From a bacterium (GTDB lineage: Bacteria; SAR324; XYD2-FULL-50-16): a stretch of 40,009 nucleotides of DNA. Positions within the stretch are counted from its first letter, which is position 1. The number at the start of each line of letters is the position of its first letter. The DNA lies in contig JAHJRI010000086.1 in NCBI GenBank assembly GCA_018830885.1, positions 1-40,009 on the forward strand. The letters are read 5' to 3'. The position numbers were made by a program, and so were the translations under genes. The notes beneath the pieces were generated by a model. It was not told the origin of the DNA. It did no database searches and worked only from the letters and a program-made list of their open reading frames with translations. This document shows, piece by piece, positions 18,582 through 27,341 of the stretch.

Positions 18582-19206
18582 ATCAACCGACAGGGACCGG
18601 GATCCTGAAAAAAAGCAGCAGCCGTCATGGTTGGATTATATTCGAAAAACAGACGCTGAACTTCTCAAACTCTGCCGTGTTGATACTTTCAGGGGATCCG
18701 GGAAAGGGGGACAAAAACGGAACAAGACATCCAATGCGGTGCGCCTGACCCTGTTTGATATTGCCGTCACCGAGTCTGCCGCCCGCTCCCGGGCTTTAAA
18801 TATAAACCACGCCTTGAGAAAACTGCGTGTCAGCATCGCGTTGAACAGCAGCCGTTTATTTGATCGGAGTGCCGCTCATGGAAGCTTTCCGGAGGAGATA
18901 CAGCCTTATCTTTTCCAAGGTATCATCCGCATTCAACCTCAAAATCCTGTTTTCCCGGTTTACATCGGCTGTCTGGTGGATCTTTTCATCCAGTATAAAG
19001 GCAGCTGGTCAGGGATTTCACTGCGCTATGGTGTCAGCAACAGCCAATTGCGTCGCTTTGTGGGAAAGCATCCGGCATTGAGCCAGACTCTGGAAAGAAT
19101 TAGGAAAGAATGGGTGGAAGATGGCTTTCCCTGTCAGGCACCCGTTGGGGAAAAACCGCCATTGCCAGCCAGGGGCGACAGCGAAGAGGACGGGTCTATC
19201 AGCTAA
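18571..19206 (+). CDS. GGQ-containing peptide-chain-release-factor-like protein
   Basis: The 211-residue product has an RF-1 type peptidyl-hydrolase domain with the catalytic GGQ at about 46-48 in RGSGKGGQKRNKTSNAV; the residues after GGQ are KRNKT rather than the usual HVNKT. It lacks the stop-codon-recognition domain of RF1 and RF2 (no PxT or SPF region), so codon-dependent termination is unlikely. The C-terminal half (about 120-195) is an extra helical region with a helix-turn-helix-like stretch around SLRYGVSNSQLRRFV. Family knowledge suggests ribosome rescue or a related hydrolysis on stalled ribosomes. ArfB and PrfH are other small GGQ proteins, but no RtcB-type partner of PrfH is nearby. 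It overlaps miaA by 11 bp, implying coupled translation. Confidence 0.78.
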   Translation: MVNKSTDRDRDPEKKQQPSWLDYIRKTDAELLKLCRVDTFRGSGKGGQKRNKTSNAVRLTLFDIAVTESAARSRALNINHALRKLRVSIALNSSRLFDRSAAHGSFPEEIQPYLFQGIIRIQPQNPVFPVYIGCLVDLFIQYKGSWSGISLRYGVSNSQLRRFVGKHPALSQTLERIRKEWVEDGFPCQAPVGEKPPLPARGDSEEDGSIS

Positions 19207-19217
19207 AGCGAGGGTGT

Positions 19218-22200
19218 TCAATTGGGTTTGGCAACCTTTTGCGGCTTCAGATTTCCAACCTGGAAAAAGAGTTTAGGCAGCATTTTCTTGCTCAGTTCAT
19301 TGATCTTGTCATCATCCAGCGTGCTGGTTTCAACATAGAAATCCAGCTTGTAACCCTCCTGTTTGAGAAACTGGGTAATTTCTCTCATTTGCCTGAGCTG
19401 TACCTGTTTCGTTGCCTCCAGGAGAAAAATGACGCTGGTTTTTAAACGCAGCATCCGGGCCAGGTGTGCCGAATTTTTCAGTTTCTGCAGCACATTCGAA
19501 CCGGTTCCGCTGTCATCGCCAACAAAGGGGGCATAGAAATAGACGTTCTTAATCATTTTCGGATATTTTCTTTTCCATTCGGAAAAGAGGATGGCGATGG
19601 CGTTGTCCTTGTACTCCCGTTTACTGACCATAGTGCTCATCTTACCACTTAAATCTGTCAGCGCCTGGATGACATTATCACTGTAATTCCCGATTGGTTG
19701 GGAGATCAACTGATGGAACCGCAGTGCCATCTTGTAATAGCTTTTCCACTCCGGGCCTTCTTTCAATGTCTTGGAAAACCGACCCAGCATCTTGATGACA
19801 TTTAAAGCGGTTTCCGATCTGTTGGCGAGATCCTTTTTAACCGATTTCCAATAAAGGATGGATTCGAGTATCTGCGCAAAGGACTGGTTATCCACAGGGT
19901 CCTTCATATTCCGCTTTTTTTCCTGATCGTACTGGAGGATACCACTCAGGTTGATATTGCGAATGCTGCCAATTACCAGCTTTTTTGCATCGGACAAACC
20001 ATATTTCAGCTGGTTGGGTTCACCACTGGTTTCCAGTAACGATTTCAGTTCCAGATTCATCTGCCGGTCCAGCGTCGCCAGGGTGAGATATTTGAAAAAC
20101 TCCCGGGCGATTTTCTGATACTCTCCCAGAATACGAATAGCCTGGATGAGCCCCTTTCGTTGGGGTGTTTCAGCCTGTTGCATCAATTCATCGAATTTTA
20201 CCGCAAATTCGTGGATCACCCCCATTTTTTCTATGGTGCTTTTCAGCGGGATGACCTGTAGTCTTATTTTTCTGGGTTCGGTATTCAATTCGACATCGAA
20301 TGTGTTTCCGAGGAAAAGGATTGATTCGTACTTCAGTGGCAGCTTTAAGATAATTTTATTTTTTACTGCAATCTTGTTCAACTTGTCCTGAAAGCCATGG
20401 CAGGCTTCGGTCACGATCCGGCTGAACTCCTCGTAAAGAAACGTCTGCTTCACAAAGGCACGGAATGGCTGCGGCTGGAGACAGAAATCGCCCTGCTCAA
20501 GATATTCGACAAAGATTTTGGCTGGATTCAGGGGGTCTTTCTGGGATTGGCTGACTTTGCTCAGCTTGTCCAGAAAACCGAAATATTGAATCCGTGTCTG
20601 CAGATAGTCTTTTGCGAAGGATTCAACCGTGTAGTCCAGTTCGAACAGCGACTGGCCATTTCCAGCCAGGACCTGGGGCGTCAGTGACGGGTCAAAAGCG
20701 GTTTCAATGTCATTATTGAAAAACCCCAGCTCCTTAATCCTCGAGATGGACGTTTTGGCCTCCAGCCATTTTCCAAAACTATTCCGTGAGATGGGGATGC
20801 CTTTATCAAACACTGCCTGCTCATAGAAAATATCAAACAGGTTTTTTCCAAATCGATTCAGCAGGGTTTGATTGTCCTCCTTCAGGAATCGTTCGAGGTG
20901 TTTTTTCAGGACACTGTCCAGAAGATACCCATAGGAACTGGCCACGCAATGCAGGGAGTTGTGCAGTTTACTGGGACCGTGGCTGGTGTCGCCAAAAAGA
21001 TCGGGTTTATGTTTACGGTTGCGGGCCTTTACCCGTTTCATTCCCAGACGCGAAAGGACGCTGCTGCGGATAATTCCGTATTCCTGTTTGGAGAGGTTTT
21101 CCCCGGAGATAAACACCTTCCTGTCCAGGATAAACTCCTGGACATTAAACACGGCAAAAATATCCAGCAAACTTCGGCTGGATGCGGCGTGATTCAAGAG
21201 GATCTTTTTCTGGGATGCCAGAGCCATCATGTAGACAGCGGCCATGTTTTTTCTAATGTGTGCGGGCGCATCAAAAGGCTTCAGGAAAAACAGGCACTTC
21301 TCCCAGACCTCGGGATCTTTCTGGCTGCGATTAAGGCAGATCATGCTCCGCAGGATTCCGAAGAGGGTTTTGACATCCAGCAGTGCCCCCTTGACAAAAA
21401 GTTTCCCGTCCTTCATCTGTTGCAGGCGCTGATACAAATGGGAAAACACCTGGTTGTTGTTTTCCGAAAGCACCCCATCCTCGCCCAGATATTCGCCCAG
21501 CTCGGTAATCAGTTTCTGGGTTGGAATACCCTCGGTCAATTCAGCAAACTGTTTGGACAGTTGTGTGACCGTTCCCGCCTTTGCCAGGACATCGTTTTGA
21601 AATGTCTGAAGTACCGGAAGATATCGGGTGACAAGATCAGACAGTATAATAAGATTGATGGACTGGGCACTGGTCAGGGTTTCTTTCTTTCCGGTCGCAA
21701 TTTGTGCGATTTTTTTGACCATGGTCTCGGGCAAACCCGGAAAATCGAGCAGTTCTCGGGCGGTTGCCTGCATCCCCTTGGATCGGCTGGCCCGCAGTAA
21801 CAACTGCTCTTCAAATTCATGATTCTCCTCGACTGTCTTGGGTATCGATTTGAACTCCAGGTCCGGTTTGGTGATCAACTGCAGGCGCACCGGATCTGTC
21901 AGTCCGGTCACCAGAATCTGGTGTTCCTGTGCAAAGATATTGGGAAAAACCAGGGGCAGGCAGAAGGCTTCACCTTTTGTGCGGGTCAGATTGATCAGCA
22001 GGACATTTTCAGGATCTTTGACGACCCGCCACTCCAACTGCCGGATGGTTCTCAGATTGGCATTGACATTGATTCTCTCTTCCAGTACCACCCGTTCGGA
22101 GGGACCGTTCTTGAACTTCGGGTTAATCGGACGACGGGTCTCTGTTTTTTTGGTGACCTTATATTCAAAGTGATCAACGGCAAAGTTCTTTTTATTGAGA

Positions 22201-22343
22201 ATATCCGTAATAACATCAATTCCTTCTATCTGTCGTTTGTCAATCAGGCTGACAAAACAGATCATCAAATCCGGCGCGTTTTCCTGTCCTGGATCTGAAA
22301 GCGATTTTTGAGGTTTTGATGGCAGTGGGGTCTTGATTTCCAT
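19218..22343 (-). CDS. 1041-residue cytoplasmic orphan protein, function unknown
   Basis: I do not recognise this protein. It has no signal peptide or membrane segment and no P-loop. The N-terminus after a ~25-residue polar leader (DLMICFVSLIDKRQIEG) looks like an alpha/beta fold; most of residues 200-900 are predicted-helical and Lys/Leu-rich. The C-terminus (about 930-1030) alternates strands and helices (NVYFYAPFVG, TSVIFLLEA, LDFYVETSTL). A stretch at about 370-440 (YMMALASQK, then ILDRKVFI, then LSKQEYGIIRSSVLSRLG) resembles the spacing of an HD-GYP core that lacks the His/Asp ligands; this is a weak visual resemblance. It converges on the GGQ gene with an 11-bp gap and is divergent from the M23 gene over 339 bp. 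The ATG at 22343 has no strong ribosome binding site. Confidence 0.8.
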   Translation of the reverse strand: MEIKTPLPSKPQKSLSDPGQENAPDLMICFVSLIDKRQIEGIDVITDILNKKNFAVDHFEYKVTKKTETRRPINPKFKNGPSERVVLEERINVNANLRTIRQLEWRVVKDPENVLLINLTRTKGEAFCLPLVFPNIFAQEHQILVTGLTDPVRLQLITKPDLEFKSIPKTVEENHEFEEQLLLRASRSKGMQATARELLDFPGLPETMVKKIAQIATGKKETLTSAQSINLIILSDLVTRYLPVLQTFQNDVLAKAGTVTQLSKQFAELTEGIPTQKLITELGEYLGEDGVLSENNNQVFSHLYQRLQQMKDGKLFVKGALLDVKTLFGILRSMICLNRSQKDPEVWEKCLFFLKPFDAPAHIRKNMAAVYMMALASQKKILLNHAASSRSLLDIFAVFNVQEFILDRKVFISGENLSKQEYGIIRSSVLSRLGMKRVKARNRKHKPDLFGDTSHGPSKLHNSLHCVASSYGYLLDSVLKKHLERFLKEDNQTLLNRFGKNLFDIFYEQAVFDKGIPISRNSFGKWLEAKTSISRIKELGFFNNDIETAFDPSLTPQVLAGNGQSLFELDYTVESFAKDYLQTRIQYFGFLDKLSKVSQSQKDPLNPAKIFVEYLEQGDFCLQPQPFRAFVKQTFLYEEFSRIVTEACHGFQDKLNKIAVKNKIILKLPLKYESILFLGNTFDVELNTEPRKIRLQVIPLKSTIEKMGVIHEFAVKFDELMQQAETPQRKGLIQAIRILGEYQKIAREFFKYLTLATLDRQMNLELKSLLETSGEPNQLKYGLSDAKKLVIGSIRNINLSGILQYDQEKKRNMKDPVDNQSFAQILESILYWKSVKKDLANRSETALNVIKMLGRFSKTLKEGPEWKSYYKMALRFHQLISQPIGNYSDNVIQALTDLSGKMSTMVSKREYKDNAIAILFSEWKRKYPKMIKNVYFYAPFVGDDSGTGSNVLQKLKNSAHLARMLRLKTSVIFLLEATKQVQLRQMREITQFLKQEGYKLDFYVETSTLDDDKINELSKKMLPKLFFQVGNLKPQKVAKPN

Positions 22344-22682
22344 TGATCGGTGATTCCGGGGTGAGTCCGAAAACCAGGTACGTTTTGTTTTAAACTGTCA
22401 ATGCTGATCGCATGGGTATGCATGATAATTGCATTTCTTGACCCAAATGAACAATTTATTTGATTTTTAATCAGCCGGCATAAAAGTTCTATGTATCATT
22501 AGATACATTTTTAACTGATTATAAGCAACCAAGCAACACGTAATCGATCTTCAAAAGATAAAAAGGCGTTTTCCCGGCAATCGGCTGCTTTTTGAAAGAT
22601 CCTATTCTGAGAAATATTAAAACCCCCGGGCTTACAATGGGAAATAGTCCCATGCCGTTACAGGGCGTTTCGAGGATTTGTT
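22344..22682. other. Divergent promoter region with an 18-bp palindrome
   Basis: This AT-rich 339-bp stretch separates the 1041-aa gene (minus) from the LysM/M23 gene (plus) and must hold promoters for both. No promoter stands out with certainty. The clearest structure is a perfect palindrome at 22491-22508 (listed separately). No small gene or RNA is evident. Confidence 0.5.
22491..22508. promoter_or_regulatory. Perfect 7-bp inverted repeat, operator-like
   Basis: ATGTATC at 22491-22497 and GATACAT at 22502-22508 are exact reverse complements around ATTA, with five T residues from 22508 on. The TATCAT within it is also one base from a -10 hexamer. Its place in a divergent intergenic region suits an operator. 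A short hairpin with a weak terminator role is the alternative. Confidence 0.4.
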
Positions 22683-23411
22683 GTGACCATCAACAGTCAG
22701 TCTTTTAAAATCAATACCTTGCGTAACAATGGAGTTCCCGGTCTGAACCGCTCGGCGATTATGATAATTGCTGTCATGTTGATCCTGAGTATTGTTTCCT
22801 GCTCAAGAGTTGATCATGGAAGCCCTTATGTCGAGCAGGGGTTATGGCACACTGTGCAGCCAGGAGAGGACCTGGATGGTATTAGCGAAAAATATGCTGT
22901 CAGCAAGCTGACCTTGCAGCAAATCAATGATATTTTCGATCCCAGAGATATCAGTCCCGGAATGCGGCTCTTCATTCCCCTGCCAAAAAAGATCGAACCA
23001 AGAGAGCCGGACAGAAAGAAAAACGCCATATCCCGCAGGATTGAATTTGTCTGGCCGGCTCAGGGGACGATCTCTTCCGGTTACGGTATGAGACATGGAA
23101 GAATGCACGAAGGAATCGACATCACAAAGGATGAAGGGCGGGAAGTTCGCGCAGCCGCTGCTGGAACGGTGATTTTTTCAGGTATAAAGAACGGGTACGG
23201 ACGTACCATTTTGATTCGGCACAGCAATGGCTTGTCCACTTTATATGCGCACAACGCCAAACTCTTTGTCAGGCAGGGAAATCGGGTGAAACTGGGGGCC
23301 ATTATTGCCAAAATGGGTTCGAGTGGGAAATCCAATGGGATCCATCTGCATTTTGAAGTCCGGCTTCACAACAAAACTCAAAATCCACTTCGCTATCTTC
23401 CAGTTCGTTGA
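22683..23411 (+). CDS. LysM and M23-domain lipoprotein (NlpD-like)
   Basis: Envelope protein, probably lipid-anchored. The signal segment (about 24-42, IMIIAVMLILSIVSC) ends in a lipobox Cys. A LysM domain follows (WHTVQPGEDLDGISEKY to ISPGMRLFIP, about 55-100), then an M23 peptidase domain (about 120-240) with HEGIDI and HLHFEVR. The His and Asp ligands of the first motif and the HxH of the second are both present, so it may be an active endopeptidase rather than an EnvC/NlpD-style activator. The GTG at 22683 is preceded by GAGG at seven bases. The open frame has about 25 residues before the signal, so a later start is possible. It is followed 224 bp later by the 401-aa orphan on the same strand. 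Confidence 0.88.
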   Translation: MTINSQSFKINTLRNNGVPGLNRSAIMIIAVMLILSIVSCSRVDHGSPYVEQGLWHTVQPGEDLDGISEKYAVSKLTLQQINDIFDPRDISPGMRLFIPLPKKIEPREPDRKKNAISRRIEFVWPAQGTISSGYGMRHGRMHEGIDITKDEGREVRAAAAGTVIFSGIKNGYGRTILIRHSNGLSTLYAHNAKLFVRQGNRVKLGAIIAKMGSSGKSNGIHLHFEVRLHNKTQNPLRYLPVR

Positions 23412-23634
23412 ACGAGCAGACTCGGTTCATGAACGGCTGTCTCCCGGTTTTTGTTATGTGGGATTATTGACAGAACACTTTTTACACAATATGTTAAGGA
23501 AAAAATGACGATGTTGTTTCCCTTAAGGACAGGGGTCGGGGAATCGTTACACCGGTTTCTTCTCAATGGCCATTTGATAACGACTCTATCGAAGCAACAG
23601 TGCTTTCTGAATCATCAACAGTCCCGGAGAATAT

Positions 23635-24840
23635 ATGAGTGAATCTATTTGGCAACGCAGTGAATGCGGCCCCGGCCGAGCCTATATGCTAGGAACAGAA
23701 CCCTATGTCAAATTTGATGATCAGGAAACGATTATTACTGCCATTAAAGATATTCTGAAAAAATATATCAATATCAAGACTGCGGTTCGTCTGACCCTTG
23801 ATACCCAACTGAGCAATCCCGAGCGAGCCATTATCGCTATTCCTTTCGAATCTGATGATGACCAGTTACTGACGAACTTTGCCCAAATCCTTTACCAGTC
23901 TTTAATGGGATATTATATCAGTGCAGATCCTCATACCAGCCACTTTGGTATCGCCAACCTGCTTCTGGAAGGTAAGCTCAACAGCCTGCTGAAACGGGAA
24001 ATAGAGCTTTTGCTGAACCGGCTTCAAAACCGACCGGACATGGCCGGCAGATTGCTGAACAATGTTGAGCTGATCAACAAGGTCCCGGTTCCCAAAACCG
24101 GGGATGTTTTTCTGGCGGAGACGATCCGCAAAGGACTGGATATCCATATCGGCTATCGTATTTTTGTGACCGGCAGCGATATCAACTACACCAAAATATT
24201 CCTGCCGATCCGTGGTGGGCAAGATATCATCGATCACATTTACTATAACCTGGAACAGATTCTCCATCACAATTTCGTCACGTACGATGAAACCGGAGAT
24301 CGTTATCTGGCCATCAATGAAACACTCATCTTCAAAGATCTCGAAGCGACACTCAAGCGGGCCAAGTCTAAAGAGATGACCCGGAACAAAATCCTCAACA
24401 ATCTGCAGTTCAACACCATTGCAACAAAAGAGATTGTCCCGGAACTTGAAATGCTTGCTGGAGACAGTCTTTACGATTTTCTCAACCATATTCAGGACAC
24501 CAAACTGCAGAATGCCACTGAACAGTCCAGGGAACTGTACGTTTCTTATCTCCAGGAAGCCGTCCATTCGCTGAATGAAGTGCTGGGAGAAGAGGCAGAG
24601 GTTCCGGAGGAAGCGGTGACCGCAGAAGCGTCCACACCAGCCAGAAGGACCCGTGAAGGGTCCAGTCCTGATCGCCTGTCCAATCAGCCCCCCCCGAGAA
24701 GAGCCCCCGGTGTCCCCCAGCGCGGTGACAGGCCTTCGGAGGAAAGAATCCAGGTACCCCAACCGCCTACTGAGCATCTTCGGGTGCCTTCGTCCAGACA
24801 AAGTGAAAGCACATTGTCACCGGAAAAGGTAAAGGTGTGA
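23635..24840 (+). CDS. 401-residue orphan protein with a disordered Pro/Ser/Arg-rich tail
   Basis: I do not recognise this family. There is no signal peptide or membrane segment. Residues about 1-320 look like a folded alpha/beta domain: an early strand-helix (VKFDDQETIITAIKDIL), a polar region IAIPFESDDDQLL, a helical stretch ELLLNRLQNRP, then strands such as IGYRIFVTGSD and TKIFLPIRGG. From about 322 to 401 the sequence is rich in Pro, Arg, Ser and Glu (APEV-like repeats, PPPRRAPGVP, SSRQSESTLSPEK) and is probably disordered. CGGAG lies nine bases before the ATG and supports the start. It is downstream of the M23 lipoprotein and ends before a hairpin it shares with the convergent deacetylase gene. 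Confidence 0.8.
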   Translation: MSESIWQRSECGPGRAYMLGTEPYVKFDDQETIITAIKDILKKYINIKTAVRLTLDTQLSNPERAIIAIPFESDDDQLLTNFAQILYQSLMGYYISADPHTSHFGIANLLLEGKLNSLLKREIELLLNRLQNRPDMAGRLLNNVELINKVPVPKTGDVFLAETIRKGLDIHIGYRIFVTGSDINYTKIFLPIRGGQDIIDHIYYNLEQILHHNFVTYDETGDRYLAINETLIFKDLEATLKRAKSKEMTRNKILNNLQFNTIATKEIVPELEMLAGDSLYDFLNHIQDTKLQNATEQSRELYVSYLQEAVHSLNEVLGEEAEVPEEAVTAEASTPARRTREGSSPDRLSNQPPPRRAPGVPQRGDRPSEERIQVPQPPTEHLRVPSSRQSESTLSPEKVKV

Positions 24841-24847
24841 TTCGGAA

Positions 24848-24869
24848 GGGGACGGCGTCAGCCGTCTCT
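24848..24869. terminator. Bidirectional hairpin between convergent genes
   Basis: GACGGC (24851-24856), loop GTCA, GCCGTC (24861-24866), extended by G-C and G-T pairs. It lies in the 51-bp gap between the convergent 401-aa gene and the deacetylase gene. No strong T-run follows on either strand, so termination may be weak or Rho-assisted. Confidence 0.5.
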
Positions 24870-24891
24870 GTCATGAACCCGGTCCAGATGC

Positions 24892-26136
24892 CTAATTCAA
24901 CAGCTCGGATACTTTTATAACAACAACACCCTGTGCTTTCAATTGGGGCAGGTTTTCCGCCAGAACGGTATATGTTATGGCGTAGGGATGCCCGATAGCA
25001 ATTGCCCGGCCGCGGTGTTTTGCAAGTCTGACGGCCTTTTGAAGCTGTTTTTGTATCAGTGTTTCGTCTTTATCATTGTCCAGGAATATATCGCGGGAAA
25101 GATAGGGCACCGAGTGATTCAATGCAGCCTGCTTTGCGGTATTACCGGGAGCAGTCTTGCTGTCCAGAAAAAACAGCCCTTTTTGATTCAACACCTGCAT
25201 TACCGCATCGAGACCTTCGGCGTACTGGGTATAGGCGGATCCCATGTGATTGTTGACCCCGGTGACGTAGGGGACCGTACTGAAATTGAGATCCATTTTG
25301 GCATTCATCTGGTCGGTTGAATCCTGGAGCAGAAGAGCTCCCCAACCGGGATCAAATTTGGGCCAGTCTTTAGGTTGCATAGGCAGATGGAGAATGACCT
25401 GGCGACCAGCCTGAGTGGCTATTTCAGCTGTTTCACGGCTGAAAGCCTGTTGGGGCAGCACGGAATAGGTGATATCGAAATCGAGCGTTATCAAATGGTT
25501 AAAAACATCCATTTGATACCCAAGGTCATCGATAACAATCGCCAGTTTTGCCATGCCGTCTTCTGGCGGGATAATCTCTTTCTGATGGTCCGGTTCAATG
25601 GCATCTTTATAGTCTGCGCTGTTCCATCCAGGCGGATATCCGCTTTGCTGAGATTCAAGCAGGATCCGCATCCAGACAACCCCTGCCTTCTTAAAATCCA
25701 TTTCATAACAGGCCGTCGGTTTTAAGAGATCCTTGCATCCCGATCGAATTTCCATCTGCATTCCCTGCTGGATGGCGAAACTGTTTGACAGATCGGATAT
25801 CAATGACTGGTTCAAAGACTTGAACTGCTGTCGGAAAGTATAGATGCCCGATTTTGGCGGGAATGCTGTTTCTGCAGCGGGGTTTTTGTCTAACGGTTCA
25901 GCGACCAGTATCTCACCATGGTTCTCCCTGAGAAATCGGGTAAACTGCTGAAAAAGGGTCAGTCGCTCTTGATAGGCCTGGTCCTGAATCTCGTTTGATT
26001 CTGATGAAGGGAGAGCATCGGGGAATTGTGGCGTTTTCAAATAGGTGATGGTTGAGAGGATAAAAACCAGAATCAGCATCCCCCCCACGGCAGATTTCAG
26101 TTTGTTTTTGCGGATTCGTTCGATAAATTTATTCAT
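24892..26136 (-). CDS. Divergent polysaccharide deacetylase (YibQ/DUF610 family)
   Basis: Predicted to be anchored in the inner membrane by one segment (about 19-33, GMLILVFILSTITYL) with the rest in the periplasm. The C-terminal domain (about 195-414) is the YibQ-type divergent polysaccharide deacetylase: KLAIVIDDLGYQ with the Asp pair, VLPQQAFS, ILHLPMQP, the NNHMGS motif, LFFLDSKTAPG, and IAIGHPYAIT. The family is widespread in Proteobacteria, often near envelope peptidases, and its substrate is unknown. Residues 35-190 form a variable helical linker. The ATG at 26136 has no clear ribosome binding site. It lies downstream of the GlpX-like gene by 216 bp on the same strand. Family assignment is secure; activity is not. 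Confidence 0.9.
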   Translation of the reverse strand: MNKFIERIRKNKLKSAVGGMLILVFILSTITYLKTPQFPDALPSSESNEIQDQAYQERLTLFQQFTRFLRENHGEILVAEPLDKNPAAETAFPPKSGIYTFRQQFKSLNQSLISDLSNSFAIQQGMQMEIRSGCKDLLKPTACYEMDFKKAGVVWMRILLESQQSGYPPGWNSADYKDAIEPDHQKEIIPPEDGMAKLAIVIDDLGYQMDVFNHLITLDFDITYSVLPQQAFSRETAEIATQAGRQVILHLPMQPKDWPKFDPGWGALLLQDSTDQMNAKMDLNFSTVPYVTGVNNHMGSAYTQYAEGLDAVMQVLNQKGLFFLDSKTAPGNTAKQAALNHSVPYLSRDIFLDNDKDETLIQKQLQKAVRLAKHRGRAIAIGHPYAITYTVLAENLPQLKAQGVVVIKVSELLN

Positions 26137-26352
26137 TGAGTGGAACTCTTATTTTGATCCTTCCAGCGACTGCTGGTCATCCATTATTAGAATGTGGTGG
26201 TTTCTCGACTTCCCCGCTGCTGCTGGTCCTGGCAGTAATGGAGAAGGATTTAAAAGATACCAGAACTGGTTTTCGGGTGGGCAGCAGAAGCCGGTTGGTT
26301 TTCTGCTGTCATCAGTCCGAGAGGAATCCTGTGTCTAAACACCGCTTAAATG

Positions 26353-27300
26353 CTAATAGACCGGTTTATAATCAAAAAAGTGCCGTGTTTCCAGCTTACG
26401 GTATGTATGGGATTGACCTCTGGCGATAAAGGAGTGTGTGATCGCTCCATTGGGTGTCAAGTCGACACCTTCGAGAAATTTTCCGTCTGTTACCCCGGTA
26501 GCCGCAATAGCCACGTCATTGGTCAATATCAGATCTTCTGTCCTGAAAATCTTTTCAAAATCATCTATTCCTTGGGCACGGGCCTGCTCTTTGTCGCGCT
26601 CATTTTCGTAGAAAATCTTGCCTTCAAAATATCCGCCGAGACACTTGATGGCGGCAGCAATCATAACGCCTTCCGGTGAGAATCCATACCCCATAAAAAT
26701 ATCGACCTTTTGGCCCATGATGGCTGCCAGGCATCCGGAAATCTCACCTTCGGAGATCAGTTTGATACGGGCCCCGGTCTCCTTCACTTCATGGATCAGA
26801 CGGTGATGACGCGCATGATCCAGGATACAGACCGTTACACTTTCCGTATACTTTTTCAATGCACGGGAGACTCTCTTGATGTTGATTGCCGGTGGTTGCA
26901 GGATGTCAACCACGCCATACGCTTCCGGACCGACGACGATCTTGAACATGCTCAGATTGGGCAGCCCCTGGATACCGCCTTCTTCAGCCAATACAGTGCA
27001 GGAGATGGCGTTGTTCCGCCCAATGGCGGCAGCATTATGTCCTTCAAGCGCAATTGCCAGCACGTCCTTTTTGGGTCCACCTTTACCGACCTTTTCAGGC
27101 ATTTGGAATGTAAATTCCCGTCCTGTAAAACGGTCGTTTTTAATCGTCCCGTCAATTTGAAGACGATTCAGGGTTTTATAGAGTGCCTCCCGGGTTGCAT
27201 TGAGAATATTGTCCACTTCTCCCAGTCCCTGCAGACGCGCTGCACTCAGCGCAGCAATCTCTGTTGCCCGCACAATTTCCATTCCATAATTGATATCCAT
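26353..27300 (-). CDS. GlpX-like (class II FBPase family) protein with altered active site
   Basis: The 315-residue protein aligns by eye along its length with GlpX: EIVRATEIAALSAA, LQIDGTI, KIVVGPEAYGVVDI, GARIKLIS, GFSPEGVMIAAAIKCLGG, and a late ATGVTDGKFLEGV. Several positions conserved in GlpX are changed. The GEGEIDEAPM loop is replaced by KNDRFTGREF (about 54-63). DPxEGT becomes IALEGH (83-88). The RPRH phosphate-binding element becomes HARH (162-165). DGDV becomes EGEI (184-187). Glu of LEG and of PEG are kept. Activity as a fructose-1,6-bisphosphatase is therefore doubtful; a different substrate or a regulatory role is possible. It starts 41 bp after an intact class III FBPase, with a good GAGGT before the ATG. 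Confidence 0.85.
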   Translation of the reverse strand: MDINYGMEIVRATEIAALSAARLQGLGEVDNILNATREALYKTLNRLQIDGTIKNDRFTGREFTFQMPEKVGKGGPKKDVLAIALEGHNAAAIGRNNAISCTVLAEEGGIQGLPNLSMFKIVVGPEAYGVVDILQPPAINIKRVSRALKKYTESVTVCILDHARHHRLIHEVKETGARIKLISEGEISGCLAAIMGQKVDIFMGYGFSPEGVMIAAAIKCLGGYFEGKIFYENERDKEQARAQGIDDFEKIFRTEDLILTNDVAIAATGVTDGKFLEGVDLTPNGAITHSFIARGQSHTYRKLETRHFFDYKPVY

Positions 27301-27341
27301 CTTACCTCACACGTTGAACCATTGTAGACAAAGATGTTTTA

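Noticed and set aside
20868-21800. 310-codon plus-strand open frame inside the 1041-aa gene
   Set aside because: It is an antisense shadow with no ribosome binding site or family resemblance; the minus-strand frame is longer and has protein-like composition.
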